Below are positions 1 through 6,472 of a stretch of DNA of 8,148 nt, piece after piece (positions within the stretch are counted from its first letter, which is position 1; each line of letters opens with the position of its first letter). Below the pieces are notes generated by a model. The model was given only the letters and a program-made list of their open reading frames with translations, searched no databases and was not told the origin of the DNA. This DNA comes from Aequorivita sp. (GTDB lineage: Bacteria; Bacteroidota; Bacteroidia; Flavobacteriales; Flavobacteriaceae). The DNA is taken from contig NVXN01000002.1 of NCBI GenBank assembly GCA_002733915.1, positions 15,994 to 24,141 on the forward strand, read 5' to 3'. The position numbers and the translations under genes are program-made.

Positions 1-6
1 CTAAAA

Positions 7-492
7 ATGAATAAGCTATTGGCACTTTTTTTGACTGCTGTTTTCCTCATTTCTTGTGAGTCAGACACTGTTTATAGTGAAATACAAGCCATGGACGGGC
101 ACTGGGGCACAGAAGAAGTTGTTGAATTTAAAATTCCGCAACTGGATGCACTTAAAAAGTATAATCTGTTTTTAAATATTAGAAATACAAACGATTATAA
201 ATACAACAATTTATTTTTGATAGTGAATATGAATTTTCCAAACGGCAAAACCGTTGCCGATACGCTGGAATATCGAATGGCCAATCCCGATGGCTCCTGG
301 ATGGGCCAAGGCATTGGCGCTGTAAAGGAAAACAAACTTTGGTATAAGGAGAATGTTCAGTTTTTTGAAGAAGGCACTTATACCGTAGAGATAGCCCAAG
401 CAATGCGCAATAATGGCGATGTGGAAGGCGTTACAAAACTCGAAGGCATTACAGATGTTGGAATCAGTATTGAAGAAGCCTCCAAACAGTAA
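7..492 (+). CDS. gldH: Gliding motility lipoprotein GldH
   Basis: Complete 161-residue protein. Residues 1-17 form a lipoprotein signal peptide: a short basic start, a hydrophobic core and a lipobox L14-I15-S16-C17, so Cys17 should be lipidated and anchor the mature protein in the envelope. The rest is a single compact beta-rich domain whose overall pattern (VYSEIQAMDGHWG early, then NLFLNIRNTNDYKYNNLFL) I recognise as GldH. In Flavobacterium johnsoniae GldH is one of the lipoproteins required for gliding, a machinery tied to type IX secretion; its biochemical role is not settled. The start is the only ATG giving a full signal peptide, with an A-rich leader and no Shine-Dalgarno motif, as is normal in Bacteroidota. 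The penicillin-binding protein gene follows after 7 bp, so the two are probably co-transcribed. The promoter would lie before the window. Confidence 0.9.
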   Translation: MNKLLALFLTAVFLISCESDTVYSEIQAMDGHWGTEEVVEFKIPQLDALKKYNLFLNIRNTNDYKYNNLFLIVNMNFPNGKTVADTLEYRMANPDGSWMGQGIGAVKENKLWYKENVQFFEEGTYTVEIAQAMRNNGDVEGVTKLEGITDVGISIEEASKQ

Positions 493-499
493 AATAAAT

Positions 500-2812
500 A
501 TGGCAACAAAAAAAGCATCCCCAAAAAAGAAAAAAAAAGCTGACGTGAGCCATCACATCAGAACATTTTGGAAGCTATTTGCTGGCTTCATTTTATTAAT
601 TATATTATTCTTTCTTTTAGCTTCGTGGGGTGTATTTGGAAGCCTTCCCGACGAAACCAGCCTTGAGAATCCTGAAAAAAATCTTGCAACGGAGATTATT
701 TCTTCCGATGGAAAAACCATTGGGAAATTTTATAAAGAAAACAGAACACCCGTTCCCTTTGACAGTCTACCCGACCATTTAGTTAATGCTTTGATAGCAA
801 CAGAAGATGTGCGCTTTTATGACCACTCGGGTATTGATGGAAGAGGAACCATCCGCGCTGTCGCATTTTTGGGTAGCCGCGGGGGCGCCAGTACCATAAC
901 CCAACAGTTGGCGAAATTATTCTTTACAGACCAGAGGGCATCAAACAAATTAGAGCGAGTTATTCAAAAAGTAAAAGAGTGGATCATTGCCACCCGTTTG
1001 GAGCGTCGTTACACCAAAGAGGAAATAATCACGATGTACTTTAACGAGTACGACTTTCTAAATCAGGCCGTAGGGATTGAGAGTGCCGCAAATATATATT
1101 TTGACAAGTCACCTTCGCAATTGACAACTGCTGAAGCCGCCATGCTTGTGGGTATGTTCAAAAATTCTTCGCTTTTTAATCCCAACCGAAGACCGGAATT
1201 GGTTTTGGAAAGGAGAAATGTGGTCTTGGCCCAAATGGAAAAGTATGATTTCATTTCAGAAAAAGTAATGGATTCGCTTCAAGCCTTACCGTTGAATTTA
1301 AAATTCACTCCACAAGGTCATGATGAAGGGAGCGCCACTTATTTCCGTGAATATGCACGCCATTTTATGGAAGATTGGATTAAGGAACATCCTAAACCAG
1401 ACGGGAGCAAATACAATATTTATCAAGATGGTTTAAAGGTATATGTAACCATAGATAGTAAAATGCAGGAATATGCCGAAGAAGCAGTAAAAAAACATAT
1501 AGCGCATTTACAGGAAGCATTTGACGAACAGAACAAAAACAATAAAACAGCACCATTTCGTGATATCACTGAAAAAGAGACGGAAGGAATATTAAACTCA
1601 GCCATGCGCAAAAGTGACCGTTGGCGCGAAATGACAAAACAGGGAAAAAGCGAGGAAGAAATTATTAAAAGCTTTAAAAAGAAAATTCCTATGCGTGTTT
1701 TTTCTTGGAAAGGTGAAATAGATACTGTAATGACCCCTATGGACTCCATTCGTTATCACAAATCTTTTTTACAGGCAGCAATGATGTCCATGACCCCTCA
1801 AACAGGAGAAGTAAAAGCTTGGGTAGGCGGCATTGACTACAAACGCTTTAAATATGATATGGTAAAAAAAGGAAGGCGTCAGATAGGCTCCACCTTTAAA
1901 CCTTTTGTATATGCCACCGCCATAGACCAAATGCATATGTCGCCTTGTGATACCTTACCCAATACTATGTATACCATTCCGGCGGGTAAACATAATTTGT
2001 TAAAACCTTGGGCACCTAAAAATGCTGGAGGCGGTTATGGCGGCATGGTAACTTTAAAGTATGCATTGGCAAATTCCATAAATACTATTACAGCACGATT
2101 AATAGATCGTGTGGGGCCAGAACCTGTTATAGACTTAGTTGCTAAGATGGGCGTAGATACTGAAAATATGCCCGCAGTACCTTCCATAGCGTTGGGTACC
2201 CCCGATGTTTCCGTATATGAAATGGTTGGTGCTTATAGCACTTTCGCAAATGAAGGGGTGTATGTAGAGCCCATTTTAATTCAGCGAATAGAAGATAAAA
2301 ATGGCACTGTTCTTTATCAAAATGTGCCAAAAACAAAAGACGTTATCAGTAATGAGACTGCTTACGTAACCGTAAGTTTAATGGAAGGGGTAACACAATC
2401 GGGTTCGGGAGCCAGGTTAAGAGGTACCTGGTCCACTGGCTCTCCAATTTATAAAAAAGCGGTTACAGGCTACCCATACGATTTCAAAAACCCTATTGCC
2501 GGTAAAACAGGAACTACCCAGAACAACAGTGATGGTTGGTTTATGGGCATGGTTCCAAACTTGGTTACTGGCGTTTGGGTGGGAGGCGATGATCGCGCCA
2601 CCCACTTTGGGTCAACTGCCTACGGACAGGGTGCTACAATGGCGTTGCCCATTTGGGCTATGTACATGAAGAGTTGTTATGCCGATGAAGATCTTGACGT
2701 TTCCACCGGAAACTTTAAACGCCCGGCAAATCTTTCCATTGAAACCGATTGTTCCAAATGGCGTGAAGGAAATCCTGATGTAGAGGAAATTCCTGATGAA
2801 TTTGATTTTTAA
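500..2812 (+). CDS. Class A penicillin-binding protein (PBP1A type), bifunctional transglycosylase/transpeptidase
   Basis: 770-residue inner-membrane enzyme that polymerises lipid II glycan strands and cross-links their stem peptides. In order: a short Lys-rich cytoplasmic tail (residues 4-13), one membrane segment at about 24-46, a GT51 glycosyltransferase domain with catalytic Glu102 in TED and the GGASTITQQLAK motif at 128-139, then a linker and a transpeptidase domain with nucleophile motif S464-T-F-K467, S526-I-N528 and K669-T-G-T. All catalytic motifs are intact and the length is normal for the family. I placed the start at 500. An in-frame ATG at 413 would add 29 residues but lies 80 bases inside gldH, and the extra residues are not typical of a PBP N-terminus. 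The gene is probably in an operon with gldH and is followed by a strong terminator. I leave the symbol blank because mrcA, ponA and pbp1A naming varies in this phylum. Confidence 0.95.
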   Translation: MATKKASPKKKKKADVSHHIRTFWKLFAGFILLIILFFLLASWGVFGSLPDETSLENPEKNLATEIISSDGKTIGKFYKENRTPVPFDSLPDHLVNALIATEDVRFYDHSGIDGRGTIRAVAFLGSRGGASTITQQLAKLFFTDQRASNKLERVIQKVKEWIIATRLERRYTKEEIITMYFNEYDFLNQAVGIESAANIYFDKSPSQLTTAEAAMLVGMFKNSSLFNPNRRPELVLERRNVVLAQMEKYDFISEKVMDSLQALPLNLKFTPQGHDEGSATYFREYARHFMEDWIKEHPKPDGSKYNIYQDGLKVYVTIDSKMQEYAEEAVKKHIAHLQEAFDEQNKNNKTAPFRDITEKETEGILNSAMRKSDRWREMTKQGKSEEEIIKSFKKKIPMRVFSWKGEIDTVMTPMDSIRYHKSFLQAAMMSMTPQTGEVKAWVGGIDYKRFKYDMVKKGRRQIGSTFKPFVYATAIDQMHMSPCDTLPNTMYTIPAGKHNLLKPWAPKNAGGGYGGMVTLKYALANSINTITARLIDRVGPEPVIDLVAKMGVDTENMPAVPSIALGTPDVSVYEMVGAYSTFANEGVYVEPILIQRIEDKNGTVLYQNVPKTKDVISNETAYVTVSLMEGVTQSGSGARLRGTWSTGSPIYKKAVTGYPYDFKNPIAGKTGTTQNNSDGWFMGMVPNLVTGVWVGGDDRATHFGSTAYGQGATMALPIWAMYMKSCYADEDLDVSTGNFKRPANLSIETDCSKWREGNPDVEEIPDEFDF

Positions 2813-2833
2813 AAATCTTCTTTAATCAAAAGC

Positions 2834-2870
2834 AAACCTCACAAGTTTTCAAAACCTGTGAGGTTTTTTT
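2834..2870 (+). terminator. Rho-independent terminator after the PBP gene
   Basis: A 10-bp perfect stem pairs 2834-2843 (AAACCTCACA) with 2857-2866 (TGTGAGGTTT). An inner GTTTT/AAAAC pairing at 2845-2855 can extend it past one mismatch. A T run at 2864-2870 follows. It lies 21 bp after the PBP stop codon, separates the gldH-PBP unit from scoA, and is in the expected orientation. Confidence 0.9.
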
Positions 2871-2886
2871 ATAGGTTGAAATTTTG

Positions 2887-2894
2887 TAATTTTC
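2887..2894 (+). promoter_or_regulatory. Weak candidate -7 element upstream of scoA
   Basis: TAATTTTC matches the flavobacterial -7 consensus TAnnTTTG at all but the last position and lies 14 bp before the scoA start. No TTG is found at the expected 19-21 bp upstream, where the T run of the preceding terminator lies. A promoter must exist somewhere in the 96 bp between the two genes if the terminator is efficient, but this exact assignment is tentative. Confidence 0.25.
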
Positions 2895-2908
2895 AGAAAA
2901 TTTAAAAA

Positions 2909-3610
2909 ATGATAAAAAAGACAGTTGCAAACGTCCGCGAAGCTTGCGAAGGCATTGAAGACGGAATGACTTTTATGCTCGGCGGCTTTGGCCTCTGCGG
3001 CATCCCAGAAAATATTATTTCAGAATTGGTAAGACGAAATGTTCAGAAAGTAACCTGTATTTCAAACAACGCAGGGGTTGACGATTTTGGGCTTGGCCTT
3101 CTTCTGAAAAAACATCAAATAAAAAAAATGATTTCTTCTTATGTAGGAGAAAATGCAGAGTTTGAACGCCAAATGCTAAGTGGTGAAATGGAGGTAGAAC
3201 TCATTCCCCAAGGCACCTTGGCACAACGCTGCGAAGCCGCCCGAAGTGGCATTCCTGCCTTTTATACACCTGCCGGTTATGGAACCGAGGTAGCCGAAGG
3301 AAAGGAAACCCGGGAATTCCACGGAAAAATGCACGTTATGGAAAAAGCTTTTGAGGCAGATTTCTCGTTTGTAAAAGCTTGGAAAGGTGATGAAGCAGGA
3401 AACCTTATCTTTAAAGGAACCGCGAGAAACTTCAACCCAGCTATGTGCGGTGCCGGAAAAATTACTGTTGCCGAAGTGGAAGAATTAGTTCCCGCTGGGG
3501 AATTAGATCCAAATCAAATCCATATCCCAGGAATCTTTATCCAGCGGATATTTCAAGGAGAGAAGTATGAAAAAAGAATTGAGCAACTAACGGTAAGAAA
3601 AAGAAACTAA
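2909..3610 (+). CDS. scoA: 3-oxoacid CoA-transferase (SCOT-like), subunit A
   Basis: Complete 233-residue alpha subunit of a class I CoA-transferase. The family moves CoA from succinyl-CoA to acetoacetate or related 3-oxoacids, letting the cell burn ketone bodies or branched-chain amino acid products. The glycine-rich subunit A signature [11 protein letters not shown] is at residues 25-35, followed by the [17 protein letters not shown] block that helps bind CoA. The length is normal for a separate A subunit. The start has an A-rich leader (TTTAAAAA) with no Shine-Dalgarno motif. The TAA stop shares one base with the scoB ATG, so the subunits are translationally coupled and presumably form an alpha2-beta2 enzyme. 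Sequence alone does not fix the substrate: the acetate:acetoacetyl-CoA transferase AtoDA is a close relative, so succinyl-CoA use is inferred from similarity to ScoA. Confidence 0.93.
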   Translation: MIKKTVANVREACEGIEDGMTFMLGGFGLCGIPENIISELVRRNVQKVTCISNNAGVDDFGLGLLLKKHQIKKMISSYVGENAEFERQMLSGEMEVELIPQGTLAQRCEAARSGIPAFYTPAGYGTEVAEGKETREFHGKMHVMEKAFEADFSFVKAWKGDEAGNLIFKGTARNFNPAMCGAGKITVAEVEELVPAGELDPNQIHIPGIFIQRIFQGEKYEKRIEQLTVRKRN

Positions 3611-4266
3611 TGGCACTTTCAAAAGAACAAATAGCACAACGCATTGCAAAAGAGGTAAAGGACGGTTACTACGTGAATTTAGGAATTGGTATCCCAACCT
3701 TGGTTGCAAACTTTGTGCGCGACGATATAAGTGTGGAATTCCAAAGTGAGAACGGAGTTCTCGGGATGGGTCCTTTTCCTTTTGAGGGCGAAGAGGATCC
3801 AGATTTAATAAATGCGGGAAAGCAAACCATTACGGCATTACCCGGCGCATCCTTTTTTGATTCGGCAATGAGTTTCGGGATGATTCGCGGACAACATGTA
3901 GATTTAACGATATTGGGAGCGATGGAGGTTTCACAAAACGGCGACATTGCGAACTGGAAAATACCAGGAAAGATGGTTAAAGGAATGGGCGGAGCCATGG
4001 ATCTCGTAGCATCTGCCGAAAATATTATCGTGGCGATGATGCACACTAACCGCGAAGGAGAATCAAAACTATTAAAAAAGTGCACTTTGCCACTTACTGG
4101 CGTTAAATGTGTTAAAAAAATAGTGACAAATCTTGCGGTATTGGAAATTAAAGATGGAAAATTTCACTTACTTGAACGCGCTCCAGGGGTTTCAGTTGAA
4201 GAAATTCAAAAAGCCACAGAAGGAGATTTGATAGTGAATGGAGAAATTAAAGAGATGAAATTTTAA
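3610..4266 (+). CDS. scoB: 3-oxoacid CoA-transferase (SCOT-like), subunit B
   Basis: Complete 218-residue beta subunit, the catalytic half of the CoA-transferase. The family's SENG signature is at residues 46-49, and Glu47 is the residue expected to form the glutamyl-CoA thioester intermediate. The upstream GIGIPTLVANF block and the following GVLGMGPFP block are also typical of subunit B. The ATG overlaps the scoA stop by one base (TAATG), giving tight coupling and equal subunit output. Length and motifs are complete, with no sign of damage. A hairpin terminator follows 23 bp after the stop. As with scoA, AtoA-type substrate use cannot be excluded from sequence. Confidence 0.93.
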   Translation: MALSKEQIAQRIAKEVKDGYYVNLGIGIPTLVANFVRDDISVEFQSENGVLGMGPFPFEGEEDPDLINAGKQTITALPGASFFDSAMSFGMIRGQHVDLTILGAMEVSQNGDIANWKIPGKMVKGMGGAMDLVASAENIIVAMMHTNREGESKLLKKCTLPLTGVKCVKKIVTNLAVLEIKDGKFHLLERAPGVSVEEIQKATEGDLIVNGEIKEMKF

Positions 4267-4289
4267 TATTTGCTCAACTTTTACAATTC

Positions 4290-4317
4290 AAAAACCATGC
4301 GCTGGCATGGTTTTTTT
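4290..4317 (+). terminator. Rho-independent terminator after scoB
   Basis: The stem AAAAACCATGC (4290-4300) pairs with GCATGGTTTTT (4305-4315) around a 4-base GCTG loop, and the T run continues to 4317. The flanking A and T runs make it potentially active in both directions, but its position 23 bp after scoB fits termination of the scoAB transcript. Confidence 0.9.
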
Positions 4318-4346
4318 ATGTTAAAAAAGCGGTAAAAGAAGTATAA

Positions 4347-4391
4347 ATGTTAAAATTTAATGTATTTCATCGAATTAATATGCTTTTTATC
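4347..4391 (+). repeat. Upstream element, copy 1 (TTC-N3-GAA dyad core)
   Basis: This segment aligns to 6354-6400 with about 38 identities in 47 columns and two single-base gaps. The core TTCATCGAAT at 4366-4375 is identical in both and contains the dyad TTC-N3-GAA. The core ends 75 bp before the ATG at 4451, against 88 bp before the protease ATG for the other copy. Two copies in the same orientation at similar distances suggest a shared regulator site or promoter-proximal element. Both segments are AT-rich, which inflates chance similarity. Confidence 0.4.
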
Positions 4392-4450
4392 GCTTTATTA
4401 AAAAAATGTTTTCATCTTAGCAGACCCAAATCTTACCAACTTAACCTCAT

Positions 4451-4540
4451 ATGGAAAAAGTAATTAGATCATTTAAAAGCACAAAAGAATTGGTACTAAA
4501 TGTGCTTTTCATTTTTAAGAAAGTGTTTTTATTGGTCTAA
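4451..4540 (+). CDS. Possible 29-residue small protein, unrecognised
   Basis: The ATG at 4451 opens a 29-codon frame ending in TAA. The peptide is basic and polar at first (MEKVIRSFKSTKE) and hydrophobic from residue 14 on, with Lys-Lys at 23-24, so it could be a membrane-associated or amphipathic micropeptide. I recognise no family. The position is suggestive: it sits downstream of an element shared with the protease gene, and a plausible leader (about 30 bp) precedes it. Against it, the ORF is short enough to arise by chance in AT-rich sequence, no strong ribosome binding site is visible, and a 9-bp hairpin inside it could mean the transcript is a small RNA instead. Confidence 0.3.
   Translation: MEKVIRSFKSTKELVLNVLFIFKKVFLLV
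4475..4509. other. Hairpin inside the possible small ORF
   Basis: AAAAGCACA (4475-4483) pairs perfectly with TGTGCTTTT (4501-4509) over a 17-base loop. T-rich sequence follows (CATTTTTAAG). It resembles a weak terminator or a structured small RNA, although the loop is long and the T run is interrupted. It overlaps codons 9-20 of the 29-codon frame, so both interpretations compete for the same DNA. Confidence 0.35.
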
Positions 4541-4597
4541 ACTTTTTTTATGGTTGTTTTACGCCCCAAATCTGTCATTAAACACAGATAAATTATT

Positions 4598-4632
4598 AAA
4601 CCCGTTCTTCGTGAGGTTAGAACGGGTTTTTT
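4598..4632. terminator. Bidirectional terminator between convergent units
   Basis: AAACCCGTTCT (4598-4608) pairs perfectly with AGAACGGGTTT (4619-4629) over a 10-base loop, an 11-bp stem. A T run (4627-4632) follows on the plus strand. On the minus strand the stem is followed by the T-rich TTTAATAATTTA. The ABC gene, read on the minus strand, ends 8 bp before the hairpin, so this is its terminator. It also blocks read-through from the left. Confidence 0.88.
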
Positions 4633-4639
4633 ATAAGTT

Positions 4640-6328
4640 CTAAATTCCCTTTGGAATTGCCTGAATAAGCTTTTTTGTATAAGTTGTTTGGGGGTTTTCA
4701 TAGATTTCATCGGCATCGCCAAGTTCCTCTATTTTTCCCTTGTTCATCACCAAAAGTTGGTCCGACATATATTTTACCACGGCCAGATCGTGCGAAATAA
4801 ATATATAGGTGAAACCAAAATCATTTTTCAACTCGTTGAGTAAGTTCAAAACCTGCGCCTGCACCGAAATATCCAAAGCCGAAACAGACTCGTCACAAAT
4901 TACCAGCTTAGGCTCTACCACAATCGTTCGTGCAATGCCCACCCGCTGGCGTTGCCCACCCGAAAGTTCGTGCGGATAGCGGTAAAAATAGCTTTCATCA
5001 AGTCCTACTCTTTCAAGTAGCGACAATACTTTTTCTTTTCTTTCTTTCGCTGATTTACACAAACCGTGTACTTCCATCGGCTCCATCAATGCCTGACCAA
5101 TGATTAACCGCGGATTGAGTGATGAATAAGGATCCTGAAAAATAATCTGTATTTCTTTCCGAAGGCTTCTTATTTCACTCTTTGAAAGTCTGATCAGTTC
5201 CTTTCCCCTATATTTTATGCTTCCGCTAGTTGCTTTTTCAAGCTGAAGAATTGTTTTTCCCAATGTTGATTTTCCACAACCAGATTCTCCCACTAGGCCT
5301 AAGGTTTCACCTTCAAAAACTGAAAAACTGATATTATCCACAGCTTTTACAACTTCTGCCTTTGCAAATATTCCCACATTGCTGAAATAGTATTTTTCCA
5401 AATTGACAATCTCCAGTATTGGTTTTTTTGTATAAATCTGTTTGTGTTTTTTTGCGCGCTCTACGGGCTTTATTTCTCTCGCCTCAAAACTTTTATCTGC
5501 AATGGAAGCAATGGTGGGCAATTTTGCCAACCGAATATTTAGCGATGGTCGCGATGCCAGAAGTGCTTTAGTATATTCTGACTTCGGATGTTTAAAAATT
5601 TCTTCAGTTGTTTCGTTTTCAACTATATCTCCCTTATACATTACTACCACTTTATCGGCAATTTCAGACACCAAACTTAAATCGTGTGAGATAAAAACCA
5701 TCGCCATTTTTGTTTCCTGCTGAATGGATTTCAAAAGCGATAGGATTTCTTTCTGTACGGTTACGTCGAGGGCCGTCGTGGGCTCGTCGGCAATAAGTAG
5801 CTTGGGCTTGCAGGCAATGGCCATTGCTATCATAACCCGCTGCATCTGTCCACCGCTTATCTGGTGCGGATAACTATTGTAAATTTCTGCCGGGCGTGGC
5901 AATTTCACTTTTTCGAACAAAGAAATTGTTTCCTTTTTTGCTTCTGAAGCATTCATCTTTAAATGAAGCCGAAGAATTTCTGCGACCTGAAACCCACATT
6001 TTAACGAAGGGTTTAAAGCGCTCATTGGCTCCTGAAAAATCATTGCTATTTCCTTTCCTCTTATACTTCTCAACTCTTTTTCGGTAATTTTTAGTAATTC
6101 TTTTTCTTCAAAAAGGATATTTCCGGAATGATTTGCTTGCTTTTTTGGTAATAATCCCATGATTGAAAGTGATGTGACCGATTTACCCGAACCAGATTCG
6201 CCCACGATTCCCACTATTTCATTTTCGTAAACATTAAAAGAAATTTGGTGCAAAACTTTAACAAGCTGCCTCTTATTTCCAAAGGAAACTGTAAGTTCCT
6301 TAACCGATAACAATGGTTTTCCATTCAT
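4640..6328 (-). CDS. Peptide-type ABC transporter, fused dual ATP-binding protein (DppD-DppF/GsiA/YejF-like)
   Basis: 562-residue cytoplasmic protein with two ABC ATPase domains in one chain, the layout of the GsiA/YejF group that powers uptake of oligopeptides, glutathione or similar solutes. First domain: Walker A GESGSGKS 43-50, Q-loop Gln99, signature ISGGQ 157-161, Walker B with D181-E182, H-loop His215. Second domain: Walker A GESGCGKS 347-354, Gln398, LSGGQ 455-459, D479-E480, His513. Both sites look catalytically competent. Each half ends in the oligopeptide-transporter C-terminal motif (EYTKALLAS near 251-259; [10 protein letters not shown] near 548-557). A basic, poorly conserved linker spans about 265-303. 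The second Walker B is followed by Ser481 where Pro is common; this also occurs in active relatives. The start is fixed because the ABC fold begins within ten residues. No permease or binding protein is visible nearby, so the substrate is unknown. Confidence 0.93.
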   Translation of the reverse strand: MNGKPLLSVKELTVSFGNKRQLVKVLHQISFNVYENEIVGIVGESGSGKSVTSLSIMGLLPKKQANHSGNILFEEKELLKITEKELRSIRGKEIAMIFQEPMSALNPSLKCGFQVAEILRLHLKMNASEAKKETISLFEKVKLPRPAEIYNSYPHQISGGQMQRVMIAMAIACKPKLLIADEPTTALDVTVQKEILSLLKSIQQETKMAMVFISHDLSLVSEIADKVVVMYKGDIVENETTEEIFKHPKSEYTKALLASRPSLNIRLAKLPTIASIADKSFEAREIKPVERAKKHKQIYTKKPILEIVNLEKYYFSNVGIFAKAEVVKAVDNISFSVFEGETLGLVGESGCGKSTLGKTILQLEKATSGSIKYRGKELIRLSKSEIRSLRKEIQIIFQDPYSSLNPRLIIGQALMEPMEVHGLCKSAKERKEKVLSLLERVGLDESYFYRYPHELSGGQRQRVGIARTIVVEPKLVICDESVSALDISVQAQVLNLLNELKNDFGFTYIFISHDLAVVKYMSDQLLVMNKGKIEELGDADEIYENPQTTYTKKLIQAIPKGI

Positions 6329-6333
6329 AATTT

Positions 6334-6341
6334 CAAAGATA
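6334..6341 (-). promoter_or_regulatory. Candidate -7 promoter element of the ABC gene
   Basis: On the minus strand this reads TATCTTTG, a perfect match to the flavobacterial -7 consensus TAnnTTTG. It ends only 5 bp before the ABC start codon, so transcription would begin at or within a few bases of the ATG and give a leaderless or nearly leaderless mRNA. The -33 position, about 19 bp upstream, is AT-rich (TTT) with no clear TTG. The match is good, but promoter activity is inferred. Confidence 0.5.
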
Positions 6342-6353
6342 GAACAAAAAGGA

Positions 6354-6400
6354 ATATTAAAATTTTAACTGTAGTTCATCGAATAAAATTTCATTTTATC
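6354..6400 (+). repeat. Upstream element, copy 2 (TTC-N3-GAA dyad core)
   Basis: This is the partner of 4347-4391. The identical core TTCATCGAAT is at 6375-6384, preceded in both copies by an AT-rich TTAAAATTT block and GTA, and followed by a T-rich stretch ending TTTATC. It lies in the divergent region between the ABC gene and the protease gene and overlaps where the -33 region of the ABC promoter would be. It could therefore act on either gene or both. Orientation and distance match copy 1 best for the protease gene. Confidence 0.4.
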
Positions 6401-6423
6401 TATAATTATTGTTCATTTAAGAG

Positions 6424-6453
6424 TTGTTTAACAAAACATCAAACCTATTTATT
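6424..6453 (+). promoter_or_regulatory. Weak candidate promoter of the protease gene
   Basis: TTG at 6424-6426 is followed by exactly 19 bp and then TATTTATT at 6446-6453, which matches TAnnTTTG at six of eight positions including the two free ones. Transcription would start about 20 bp before the ATG at 6473. The spacing is right, but the -7 element is imperfect, so this is tentative. Confidence 0.3.
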
Positions 6454-6472
6454 CACTAAATCTTATTTTATT

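Larger units (their letters stand above)
4318..4597. other. Convergent intergenic region, mostly unassigned
   Basis: This AT-rich stretch lies between the scoAB terminator and the terminator shared with the ABC gene. It contains one copy of a short element also found upstream of the protease gene (4347-4391), a possible 29-codon ORF (4451-4540), a 9-bp hairpin inside that ORF, and a weak 6-bp hairpin (ATCTGT 4570-4575 with ACAGAT 4584-4589). I see no tRNA, no known riboswitch and no insertion sequence. A strongly terminated gene on the left and a full intergenic leader-like layout suggest that something is transcribed here, as a small mRNA or a small RNA, but this is inference. Confidence 0.5.

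Noticed and set aside
413..499. Longer PBP start at the in-frame ATG at 413
   Set aside because: It would overlap gldH by 80 bases and add 29 residues that are not seen at PBP N-termini. The ATG at 500 gives a normal Lys-rich tail before the membrane segment.
1423..1749. 108-codon open frame on the minus strand inside the PBP gene
   Set aside because: It is wholly antisense to a well-supported coding region, with Ser/Cys-rich low-complexity translation and no recognisable domain: a shadow frame.
3669..4085. 138-codon open frame on the minus strand inside scoB
   Set aside because: It is antisense to the catalytic subunit, mirrors its codon pattern and resembles no protein family.
4570..4589. 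6-bp hairpin ATCTGT/ACAGAT as a further terminator
   Set aside because: The stem is short and AT-rich, no T run follows, and the strong 11-bp terminator next to it explains termination.
4640..6328. The two similar halves of the ABC gene as a recent duplication or frameshift fusion
   Set aside because: The halves are diverged, each has its own complete motif set, and the fused layout is a known family architecture.
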